Origin: Posidonia oceanica
Lineage: Eukaryota; Streptophyta; Magnoliopsida; Alismatales; Posidoniaceae
Direction: 5' to 3'
Assembly: GCA_037176725.1 (NCBI GenBank)
Contig: JAZBRS010000035.1
Coordinates: forward strand, 45,456,001-45,520,000
Length of the DNA: 64,000 nt
Shown here one piece after another: positions 1 to 9,606 of the stretch. Below the pieces are notes generated by a model, which saw nothing but the letters and a program-made list of their open reading frames with translations, searched no databases and was not told where the DNA came from. The position numbers and the translations under genes are program-made. Positions within the stretch are counted from its first letter, which is position 1. Each line of letters starts with the position of its first letter.

Positions 1-59
1 CCTACAACACCCTTGTGCTGAGAGTCTTGGTTGTTGCTCCTAACCCTCATAAGTGCTTG

Positions 60-1330
60 ATGTGTCTCCTGCAGCATCCTGGCAGGAATAAATATGCATA
101 AGGTTGGGCATGCAACACAATCAGATGGTGTGAAACGTCTTTGTATTGATTAAACTCTGGTTACACGCCTATGTCAGGCCAAAAAAAAAGAGACAGCATG
201 ATTCAAAACTAAGCAAGCAAGTAATGGCATAGATGCCTTAACTGGTTCGGGCCTTCTTTGACCTCCTTGAGTCAGGGAACAGGGGGCGCCAGGTTGGATC
301 TCGCTGATGGGCCAAAGTCCTTGCACCTCAGTCACATACTCAAGAGTGCATCCAAAGCCTTTTACAGCCATGATGTCCGTCGACTGCACTCCATGTTGCA
401 TTAGGTTGGCCAGCTCTGTTGTAGCAGCAGCTGAACTAAGAGGATAGATCCGGAGAAGCCTAGGCACTGTGCTATCAACGAAGGCGCCCTGCTAGAAGCC
501 GAATTGCTGCATGACCTGGATAGGGTGGTACTCCACACCTGTGGTGAATCCTGGTAACACAACAAGTTGCATGTTGTGGGTGCCAAAGAAGACAGTGAAT
601 GGCTCAGCCACGGATAGGATGATACGCCAGGTTACTGCATCATCCGTTAGGTTCGATAGCTTCTCATATTCCCTGTGGACGCTCTTGATAGTCTTGGCAT
701 GGCCACTATTGCAGTATGTTTCAAAGGCATGCGCCTGGGGGTGCAGAATATCCATTTCTAAGTGTTCGGCCAAGCATATCTGTATGAGTGCTCTGCAGCC
801 GTGGAAGTGGCAGCAGCGGTGTGAGATGCGGTCCAGTCCGCGATAAGTCTCTGCCAGGACGACTGGTGCCAAGTCAATCTGCTAAGTCACCACAGCAAGT
901 GCGATCTCAGCAATCTCGATTGCAACTGTCATTCGGCCATGAGTGAAAATCAGCTCGCCTAGAAAGCGGGTGACAAATCCCTAGAGCCACAACTCATCTC
1001 CAAGTTCAGCGCGCTTTTCCACAATCTCATCAAAGTATCCTAGCCGGAGCATGGGCATGAGCCCGCTGGAGTAGATTAGTCTTTGCTAGCAGCCTTCAAT
1101 AGAGAGCCCAGACAGTTGGCTTAGGACTGCAATGTGTCTGTCGTGCCTTACGAAAACAGTTGGTACCATAATCTTGGAGAAGCCGTAGATTCAGCGTACT
1201 TCCTCCAATATGGGTGTCAACTCTGTTCTGCCGAAGCGGAAGACATGGTGTGCCAGTTTCCAAAACCTTGCAGCGGCGCACAAAAGATGTCGGCTCACTT
1301 CAACATCAGCTGCCCCCATTGCTGCTGCCC
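60..1330 (-). pseudogene. Extra (non-retroviral) ORF of Tat element, antisense copy, broken
   Basis: On the - strand, segments at 1,330-1,090, 872-492 and 467-174 translate into one protein family, broken by stops and frameshifts. The same protein is encoded on the + strand at 7,755-9,050, and shared stretches include AEPFTVFF, GVQSTDI and AVVLAE-type segments. The pattern resembles the plant mobile domain / DUF7745-like proteins often found in plant repeats, but I identify the family only tentatively. Non-coding similarity continues past the stop to about position 60. Extra ORFs, sometimes antisense, are known in plant Ty3/gypsy elements, and this one has no obvious retroviral function. The nearest sense neighbours are the low-complexity region (1,337) and pol. 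Confidence 0.6.
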
Positions 1331-1336
1331 ATGTAG

Positions 1337-2774
1337 GTGCCCTTGATCCAAACAGAAGCCAAGCTACTGCACAATAAGGGCCGTGCTAGAGTCCCCCACT
1401 GCCGACAAAGGAGTGGGTCTGCATCGAGGACTACTACTCAGATGAGGAGCAGTCTGGCACAGTGGAAGCAGCTTGGACCAACAGTGAGGTCTAGTCCAGC
1501 CCAGCAACATCTCGGTCAGCTTGTCTGGCCCTCCCTTCTACTAATACAGTCGCAGAATCATCAAGTTCTGTGTCAAAGTTGACAGTCTCTCCCACTTCTA
1601 CAGTTGTGCCAGCACCTTCGACAGCCAAAGCAGCTGCGCCAGGGTTAGGAGCACACCCTCAGGCACCGCTCACCAGTTCACCCACAGCCGCAGTCACATC
1701 AGCACAGCGGTCACCCTTTCTAGCGGCTCAGTCAGTCAATTCAGGCAGCTTCGTGACTCAGCCCGCTTCATCAGTAATACCACCAATAACACAGGTTGCT
1801 CCACTAGCCATATAGCCATCTGCCTCAGCAAATCAAGTCTTGTGGTGGGCCCCCAAGGCATCTTCAGCCATGCAACCACCATCACCTGCGGAGGTAGGCG
1901 TTTTGCTGCCCGACACAACCGTCCAATTATCAGCCCTCCAGAGGAGCACTTCTATCTCCCCTCCAGCCACAACAGTAACCCTGTCAGTACACCTGCCAGT
2001 TGCACCACTGGCCAGCCTATTTGCATCCTTGATTGCCGCAGCACCACAGTCAGTCGCGTTGGAAGATCAGTCGGCCAATCAATCAGCACAGCCGGCAGCA
2101 GAACAGACACCCCAGTCAGCGGTGTAATTGATAGCTAGAGGCACCCACACAGGAGAGGGAGCAACCGAGCAAGAGTCTCAAGAGGCCATTAGTGCCTACT
2201 ATGTCGACTTGCCCTCAGATGACAAGGAAGGAGCAACTGCAGAGGCTCTGGTAGACAGCATGCTCGGAGACATGGAACTACTGTTCTAAGAGCAGCTTAC
2301 AGCACTGGCAGAGGATGCCGTAGAGCAATAGGTGGTGAAGAAAGCGAAAGTTGTGGTCACGGATCCCTCCCAGCTGGAAGACCATCCATCTATCATGGTC
2401 TTATAAGAAGAATCGGCAACAACACGCACTAGACCAGATGAGTTAATCACTCCACAGCCGGGAGGCAGGCTAGATGGTTTATATAGCACATGCCCCGCTC
2501 AGGTAGTGCAGCAGGCGGTGGTAGACAGATCAGTCCTCTAGTGGACAGCAGCTCATTCCCATCACTCCCCGCAAGTACATCAGGAAATGCGGAGGAGGAG
2601 ACAACAGCAATGACAGCAGCAGTAGCAGCCCAAGCAGTGGTAGCAGCAACAAGACAGGCAGAACAGCCAGACCAGTCAGCAGGACTAGAGGCTACCCAAG
2701 CAGAGGTCATCCACTAAGCATACAGAAACACTCGGGTGAGCGTGACCATTCTGAGGCGTCACTAGGGCCAGTAA
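1337..2774 (+). other. Degenerate low-complexity Ser/Thr/Pro/Ala/Gln-rich region upstream of pol
   Basis: Open stretches at 1,337-1,582, 1,570-2,127 (one TAG at 1,813) and 2,490-2,717 encode Ser, Thr, Pro, Ala and Gln-rich sequence with acidic patches and poly-CAG runs around 2,600-2,690. This is where gag and protease should stand in a Ty3/gypsy element. I see no gag core, no zinc knuckle and no D(S/T)G protease motif. The stretch may be a diverged gag C-terminus, a linker of the extra ORF, or filler after deletion. TAA codons at 2,125 and 2,772 and a TAG at 2,763 close the frames before pol opens. Confidence 0.45.
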
Positions 2775-3092
2775 GCGAAACGTATCCACTCCTTCGTTAT
2801 CACAGACCCAACCATCGAGAAGGAGATCCTCTCAAAACTCATTGCATATGAGAAGGAGGACGATACAGGCGTAGATGAGAATGATGAACCACTGCCTGAG
2901 TTCCAGCCCTACGATGATGACCCAGAGGGCCCCAACCTCCATGTCGAAGAAGAGACGGAGGTTGTCAACATTGGCACAGCCAAAGAGATCAAAGAGGTCT
3001 GCATCAGCGCCCAACTATCACCCCAGGCCAGAGCAGAATTCATAGCTTTCCTCAGGGAGTATGCAGACATTTTCACATGGAGTTATGATGAC

Positions 3093-3773
3093 ATGATCGG
3101 CCTCGACATCGAAATAGTGGTACACACTCTGCTGCTGAAGCCAGATGTAAAGCCAGTGAAGCAGAAACTTAGAAGATGGCGACCACAATGGCCGCTCAAG
3201 ATCAAAGAAGAAATAATGAAGCAGCATAATATCAGTTTCCTCAAGGTCATCCTATACCCAGAATGGCTTGCTAATGTCGTGCCAGTACCAAAGAAAGACG
3301 ACTGGGTCCGCATGTGCATCAACTACACGGATCTGAACAAGGCGAGTCCCAAGGAAGATTTCCCATTACCGCACATTGACCTCCTGGTCGATAACATAGC
3401 GGGCCACAAAATGCTCTCATTCATGGATGGCTTCTCCGGCTACAACCAGATCAGAATGGCAAAAGAAGATATGGAAAAGACATCCTTCATCACCCCTTGG
3501 GGAGTCTTCTGCTATCAAGTAATGCCGTTTGGGCTCAAGAATGCGGGGGCAACTTATCAAAGGGCAATGATAGCACTGTTCCACGACCTCATGCACCAAG
3601 AAGTCGAGGTCTACGTGGTCGATATGATTGCCAAGTCCAGAGAACCTGAGGATCACCTCGCCTACTTGAAGAAGCTCTTTGATCACCTGAGGAAGTACAA
3701 GCTCCGCCTCAATCCCAACAAATGCGTATTTGGCGTATCATCCGGCAAACTCCTAGGTTATATTGTCAGCTAG
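3093..3773 (+). pseudogene. Reverse transcriptase domain, catalytic motif altered
   Basis: The domain shows VPKKDDWVRMCINYTDLN, the FSGYNQI segment, VMPFGLKNAGATYQR and the closing GYIVS block, all standard for Ty3/gypsy RT. The polymerase motif, normally YVDD in this lineage, reads YVVD: the codon at 3,618-3,620 is GTC where GAC is expected, so one of the two catalytic aspartates is lost. The change is an A-to-T transversion and so not a deamination product. The frame is closed by TAG at 3,771 just where RT gives way to the connection/RNase H region. Confidence 0.9.
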
Positions 3774-3785
3774 AAGGGAATCGAG

Positions 3786-4367
3786 GTGGACCTGAGCAAG
3801 GCCAGAGCCATCATGGAGATGCCACCCCCCAGAACTGAAAAGGAGATCCGAGGACTGTTGGGGCGTTTGCAATACATCAGTCGGTTCATTGCGCAGCTCA
3901 CTCCCATTTGCGAACCAATATTCAAGCTCCTGAGGAAGAATGCACAAATCAACTGGAGCGACGAGTGCCAGGTTGCATTTGACAAGATCAAGCAGCTCCT
4001 TATCAAGCCTCCAGTCCCGGTTCCCCCTACGCTAGGGCGACCTCTTCTCCTATACCTGTCTACCACTCAGCATTCCATGGGCACAGTCTTGGGCCAACAT
4101 GATGAATCAGGCAGAAAGGAACGAGCCATCTACTACCTGAGCAAGAAATTCAATGATTGCGAAGCCAGGTACGGTACCATAGAGAAGGTATGCCTATCCC
4201 TTGTCTGGGCGGCACAAAGACTAAGGCATTACATGATGGCCTATCCAGTTCAGCTTCTATGCTGGCATGACCCATTGAAGTTCCTCTTCCAGAAGCCAGC
4301 CATGGTAGGCAGATGCGTCAAGTGGCAGGTATTGCTGTCTCAGTACAACATCACCTTCATCACATAG
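3786..4367 (+). pseudogene. Retroviral-type RNase H region of pol
   Basis: It continues the pol frame with LGRLQYISRFIAQLTPICEPIF, the usual link between RT and RNase H, then RAIYYLSKKFNDCEARYGTIEKVCLSLVWA and RLRHYMMAYPVQLL. The LYLSTT segment lacks the first catalytic aspartate. That is usual for the degenerate Ty3-derived RNase H of Tat-type elements, which have a second RNase H downstream. The segment ends at a TAG (4,365), where relatives typically have Gln before a K-S-x-K motif. Confidence 0.85.
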
Positions 4368-4511
4368 AAGTCGATGAAGCGGCAAGCCATGGCAGATCAT
4401 CTGGCATACTTCGCACTGCCTGAATACCAGCCTCTGCAGACATAGATCCCCGATGAGGACATCCTATTCGCCATGGAGGATTCTGAGCAGAAGGACCCTG
4501 AAGACAAGTAG

Positions 4512-4889
4512 CAGTGGCAGCTATACTTTGATGTCACCGTCAACAGAAGAGGTCGAACTGTGGGTGCTGTATTAGCAACGCCGTAGGGGCAGCTGATCCC
4601 CTTTGCAAGGAAGCTGACCTTTGAATGCACCAACAACGAAGTAGAATATGAAGTGTGCATCCTAGGACTTGGAGTCGCACTCAAGCATGAGGTGCGTAAA
4701 CTACATGTGCACGGCGATGGAATGTTGGTGATCTCCCAAGTTAACGGCGACTGGAAGACAAAGGATCCAAAACTCGTGCCATATCATGAACATCTGCTAA
4801 AGCTCATTGAGAAGTTCGAGAGCATCCGCTTCACATACATGAACAGAGCGAGGAACGCATATGCAGATGCACTGGCAACCTTGGCGTCC
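4512..4889 (+). pseudogene. Second (archaeal/plant-type) RNase H domain
   Basis: This extra RNase H diagnoses the Tat lineage. The four metal-binding acids expected for the fold can be seen: Asp in LYFDV (codon 4,530), Glu in NNEVEYEV, Asp in VHGDGMLV and Asp in NAYADALATLAS. A TAG at 4,584 splits it between the first acid and the rest, and another TAG at 4,509 precedes it. Its function would be removal of the RNA strand during reverse transcription. Apart from the stops the motifs are well kept. Confidence 0.85.
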
Positions 4890-4916
4890 TAGCTCAGCAT
4901 ACCTAAAGATCGTGCA

Positions 4917-6239
4917 GTGGACGTATCAGTCACTCGCATGGAGCAGCCTGCACACTGCATGAGCATCGAGGAAGCAGATCCAGTAGAAGAGCAACCCTGG
5001 TACCATGACATTAAGGTCTTCCTGGAATCTGGCAGCCTCCCGCCTTACGCCTCAGTAGCAGACAGAAAGACTTTGGCGCATCTGGCGTTAAAGTATGTGT
5101 TAGGAGCAAGGCATCTCTATAGAAGATCCTACAACCAGATGCTCCTACGCTGCGTAGGCAAGAGAGAGGCTGACACACTGATGCTTCAAGTCCATGCAGG
5201 GACTTGCGGTCCTCACATGAACGGTGTGTTGCTAGCCAAGAAGATCATGCTTCAGGGCTACTTCTAGCCAACCATAGAGGCAGATTGCTGCCAATTTGTG
5301 CACAGATGTCATAGCTGCCAGATCCATGGGAACTTCATACATGCGCCCCCTCAGTAGCTTCATAGCATGTCATCACCGTGGCCTTTCTCCACCTGCGGAA
5401 TCGATGTTGTCAAAGCAGTACACCCAGCAACCTCCAATGGTCATCGCTTCATCCTTGTAGCGATTGACTACTTCACCATGTGGGTGGAAGTAGCCTGCTA
5501 CAAGACTATCACAGCCGCAGCAACAAAAAAATTCATCTGGAATAATATTATCGCCTGGTATGGGGTCCCACACACCATCATCTCTGACAATGGCACGAAC
5601 TTCATAGCTAGGAGGATCGAAGACTATTATCAGAGCTTCAAGATCAGACATCACAGATCCTCGCCTTATCGACTGCAGATGAATGGTGCAGTGGAGTCTG
5701 CCAACAAAAACCTTACCAAGATCTTGAAAAAGATGGTAGAAACTCATAAGGACTGGTATGACAAGCTTCTGTACGCGCTATGGGCATACAGAACATCAGT
5801 TCGGACCTCGACAGGAGCAACCCCGTACTCATTGGTGTACGGTATGGAGGCGGTGCTGCCCGTTGAAATAGAGATCCCGTCATTGCAGATCCTACGAGAA
5901 GCTGAGCTGGAAGAGGTAGAATGGGTCAAAGACCGCTGCATCCAGCTAAACCTGGTTGATGAACATAGGCTGCAAGCCATGCATCATGCGCAGTGTTATC
6001 AGAAGCGAGTGGCCAGAGCACACCAGAAGAAGGTTAGGCCCAGAAGCTTCCAGCCCGGAGATTTGGTCCTGCGAGCCATTCATCTCCCAGATAGTCGAGG
6101 CAAATTCCGACCCAACTGGCATGGCCCCTTTGTGGTCAAGAGAGTCTTCTCCGTTGGTGCAGCAATCCTTGAGGACATGGACCAGGTTGAACAGTCAGAA
6201 CCGGTCAACTCATGCTACCTCAAGAAGTACTACCAGTAA
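4917..6239 (+). pseudogene. Integrase domain and C-terminus of pol
   Basis: A His/Cys zinc-binding region (about 5,190-5,320, containing RCHSCQIHG) carries TAG at 5,265 and 5,355. The catalytic core is open from 5,367: Asp in CGIDVV, Asp in IISDNGTNF (5,586-5,588) and Glu in NGAVESANKN give an apparently complete DDE triad. The C-terminal DNA-binding part includes FQPGDLVLR and KFRPNWHGPFVVKRV, the GPF-type module. The frame ends with a natural-looking TAA at 6,237. There is no chromodomain, as expected for Tat. The Trp usually found in CGIDVV-type motifs (WGIDIV) is replaced by Cys. Confidence 0.88.
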
Positions 6240-7433
6240 CCTAGAGCCGCCCTTACCTTGCAGAGCCTTTCTTTCCCTATGTTCCATCTCACACTCTCAT
6301 GCATTCTCATCTTTATCTGCTTTATTAGTCAAAAAAAAGAAAAAAGAAAAAAAATCAATCAAGGTCATACTCATTACAATCATAGCCCGATGATGAAATC
6401 GGAAGTACTTGCCTGCTCTGGAAAGAGTCCACTCTACCTTACCTGACACTACTTAGATGTCCTAACCAGTGAGGGAGCCACCATTCAGTGAGGACAGGTG
6501 AAATACCCAAACCCCCTACTACTTACACCTCCAGTGGGAGATAAAATACCAGGGCGTGAGAGAGAGTGCGAGCTAAAAATTATATACATGTCTACGCATG
6601 GGCATAAAAGAAAAAAAAACAAAGAGGACAGAAGGCAAAGACAGAAGTCAGCCTTAGAGATAGAGGCAAGTAGTGTAACCCCGTCCCTCCAACTTACCTT
6701 GGAGAGGAGTCGAAGTTCATGCCTGGGGAATCCACAAATCCTACAGGGCCTAGCCACCCCTATCTAGCAGCAGCTCCCCCTGCCTCAGACCAGGAACCCA
6801 TTACCTCCAAGCCAGAGATAGAGGAAACCTGTGCGCCTACATGAAAAAAAAGAGAAGAAAAAAAAAACAACAACAACAAAATGAAATGATAAAAAGAGTA
6901 AGTGTAGGTCCTCAAGAGTTTGGCATGAAGCCTGTCCTCACCACACCACCACCTTAATGCTAAAAATTCTCATCCATCCCGGAGTGCCACCGACAGTTAG
7001 GAATCCGAGTAGAGTATGGTGAGTCAGAGACCACTCCTTTCCTTTACAACAGGCATCAAGCACTCCATCTACTGAGGGCAATAGAAATCTAGCATAAATC
7101 ACGCATGCATTTATCTAGCATTAATCATCCCTTTTGCTCTTTCCCTCCCACTCTGCAAGGCTTAACTAGGCACTGGGACAGTACTTCTGCCAAGCACAGG
7201 TTGACCACCTTCGAACCACATTGGTCCAGACTTCCCACTAGCCTGCTCGGCCGCCACTCAATCCAAACATCAACATAGGCCCTAGGACAGATCATCACTG
7301 TTAGCATGGCAGTTTGGAGTGTATGCCAGCAGCCAGGGACAGAACGGTCGCTTCAAAGGCCGCAAGACAACTTCGGTACCTTGGGGTCCTTCAGCAACTG
7401 TCAGGCCTGCATAGCCCGCCACCACCAACAATC
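6240..7433 (+). other. Start of long 3' untranslated region of Tat element, no gene seen
   Basis: About 1.2 kb follows the pol stop, with A-rich runs (around 6,330, 6,610 and 6,845) and no convincing coding sequence on either strand. Small open stretches here show no family resemblance. Confidence 0.5.
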
Positions 7434-7627
7434 ATTTGTGCGGCTTCGTTCTGGACAGACAAAGTCTCTTTCGCTTGTCCCCTCACTCCGTGTGGACGAG
7501 AACAAGTGTAGCCCTTTTGCGACTTCGCTCCAAACGAACGAAGTCCCTTTCGCTTGTTTCCTCGCTCCGTGCAGATGAGGACAAGTGTGCCTTTTGTGCG
7601 GCTTCGCCCTGGGCAAGCGAGGTCCTT
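7434..7627 (+). repeat. About 76-bp tandem repeat, 2.5 copies, hairpin-forming
   Basis: Two full units and one partial unit start at about 7,434, 7,517 and 7,593, each with a CTTCG..CGAAG-like inverted repeat followed by a CTTGT...ACAAG inverted repeat with an inner CCTC/GAGG stem. A further diverged copy lies at 11,350-11,412 beyond the main array. The repeat is part of the 3' untranslated region of the Tat element. Confidence 0.75.
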
Positions 7628-7754
7628 TTGCATGACTAAATGTGCTTGGTTTTTGTGTTCTAAATGTTAGCTGTAACCTGTTAACTGCTTTATCAGCTTT
7701 GAAATGCACATCTACTTCTTTGACAGCCGGTTACATGCCCGTGTATGATCTAGA

Positions 7755-9050
7755 TTGATGTACAGCTTTAATTATAGGTACTTGGGGATTCTGTGCCAAC
7801 TCTCTGCTCAGTCACGGGCCGTGCAACCGACCCCTCTTTCATTTTCCTGCATTTACTCCCTCCTTACCCATGAAATAGGTTTCCCCACATTAGTAACCTC
7901 GACACACTACTCCGAGGTTCTCCAGGGATGGATCGGCAAGCTCACCGCCGCTAACTACGAGAGGCTGAGCTTGTGGGGCGTCCCGCCTAGGCTTCTGAAG
8001 ACAGCTGAGGTAGAGGTGAGCTGACACCTCCTGTGCACTACTGTAAGGTTCTGGAAGCCAATGCACCATGTGTTCCATTTCGTTAGAACGGAATTGACTC
8101 CCATGCTAGAGGAAGTACGTCGAATCTGCGACTTCTCCAAGCTCATGGGACTAACTATGTTTATGAGGCAGGATGGATATATTGCAGTCTTGAGTCAACT
8201 GACAGGACTCTCCACTATGGACTGCAAGCAAAGACTAATCTGCTCCGACAGGCCTACGCCCATGCTCCACCTAGAATACTTTGATCAAGTTGCCAAGAAG
8301 CATGGCTCTGGAGTTTTGTTACCCGCTTCTTAGGAGAGCTAATATTCAGCCATGGCTAGATGATGGTTGCTATCGAGATTGCTGAAATTGCACTTGCTAT
8401 GGTGACCCGCCAGATCAACCTGGCACCAGTAGTCCTAGCAGAAATTTATCACGGACTGGACCGCATCTCGCACTACTGCCACCACTTCCACGGCTGCGGA
8501 GCCCTAGTGCAAGTTTGGCTGGCTGGACACCTGGGGATGGAGATTCTGCACCCACAGCGCTCCGCCTTCGAGACTTACTACGGTACCGGCCATGCCCGAG
8601 CTATTAAAAGCATCCGCGAGGAATACCAAGAGCTGGCGAAGTTGACTGGGGATGCGGTAACCTGGCACATCATCCCATCCACGGCTGAACCCTTCACTGT
8701 CTTCTTCAGCGCTCGCGACAAGTGATTGGTTTTGCTGCCAGGGTTCACCAGGGGTGTTGAGTATCATCCTATCTAGGTGATGTGGCAGTTCAGCTTCAAA
8801 CAGGGTGCCTTTGTCGACAGCACAGTGCCCAAGCTTCTTTAGCCCTACCCGCTCAACTCAATTGCCGCAACACTGGAATTGGCCCACCTGATGCGCCATG
8901 GGGTACAGTCGACAGACATCGCAGCTGTGAAAGGCTCAGGATGCAACCCTGAGTACGCAACTAAGGTACAGGGACTCTGGACCATCAACGAGATCCCGCC
9001 TAGCACCCCTTTGTTCAGTGATACCAAGAGCTCCAAGAGGGCCTGAACTG
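7755..9050 (+). pseudogene. Extra (non-retroviral) ORF of Tat element, sense copy, broken
   Basis: Segments 7,755-8,024, 8,061-8,333, 8,360-8,725 and the stretch to about 9,045 form one protein broken by a TGA (8,022), a frameshift near 8,320-8,340 and later TAG/TGA codons. It matches the antisense copy at 60-1,330 along its whole length, for example LAPVVLAEIYHGLDRISHYC and TAEPFTVFF. This copy extends further N-terminally, with PLSFSCIYSLLTHEIGFPTL. The family looks like plant mobile domain / DUF7745-like proteins, which I cannot confirm. Its position between pol and the 3' LTR is one of the known sites for extra ORFs in Tat elements. No catalytic motif is recognised. Confidence 0.65.
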
Positions 9051-9370
9051 GTTAGGGCACTTACACAGCTGCGCGTCCTATTTAGGTCTTGTTGTATTTT
9101 GTTCTGCCCGGCTATGGGCATGTAAGCAAGACTTAATTAATGCAAAGATGTTCGTTATGCCGTTTGCTTGTGTGTTGAGTTTGCCCTTCACAACTTGATG
9201 CATGCATGTTCTTGCAAACTACATCTTGAGCTGCCTGTCCGGTTTGCTGCCAGAATACTGCATGATGCTGCATTGGAAAGCCCTTGTATTTCATCAGAGT
9301 ACCAGAATCTCTGCAGACCAATGCAGGAACTACTTCAAACAAGGCCACCGAGCACTCTCACCCGGATCTT

Positions 9371-9520
9371 CCTCTAGGCTAGTACCCCTAACTACTCGTT
9401 TGGTAAATACATCAATTTTGTCTTCATCCTTCGTATTTTGATGCCAATGGCACTTTGGCTGTCCCTTGGTATCCTTTCCTGATACTAGGGGAATCTTTTC
9501 TACTGCCTATGGTATTACAC
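9371..9520 (+). repeat. Left copy of direct repeat bracketing the hairpin array
   Basis: The segment with CTAGTACCCCTAACTACTCG, then a TTGATGCCA...GGCAC block and a GGTATC...GATAC inverted repeat recurs in the same order at 11,431-11,575. The hairpin array between them therefore appears to have expanded inside a once shorter unit, or the whole segment duplicated. Confidence 0.65.
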
Positions 9521-9606
9521 CCCCATTTTGCATCTAGGCTGACATCCCTAACTGTCACGGGTGCATCTGCAGCTTCTACCCCACCTCTGGGTTCTGATGC
9601 TCCCAT

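Larger units (their letters stand above)
2775..6239 (+). pseudogene. pol: pol polyprotein frame (RT-RNaseH-aRNaseH-integrase) with eight in-frame TAG codons
   Basis: One reading frame stays in register from 2,775 to the TAA at 6,237-6,239. It is interrupted only by TAG codons at 3,771, 4,365, 4,443, 4,509, 4,584, 4,890, 5,265 and 5,355. The order is an acidic linker with a DIFTWSYDDM-type lead-in to RT, then RT, RNase H, a second RNase H and integrase, as in Tat-lineage Ty3/gypsy elements. The product would reverse-transcribe and insert the element. The absence of any indel over 3.4 kb alongside eight stops is unusual for simple decay. At several stops the family has Gln or Trp, which fits C-to-T or G-to-A change. 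The element is not functional as written. Confidence 0.9.

Noticed and set aside
2775..6239. TAG as a sense codon or programmed read-through in pol
   Set aside because: TAA and TGA also occur in the neighbouring elements, the RT catalytic residue is mutated, and CHG deamination explains the bias more simply.
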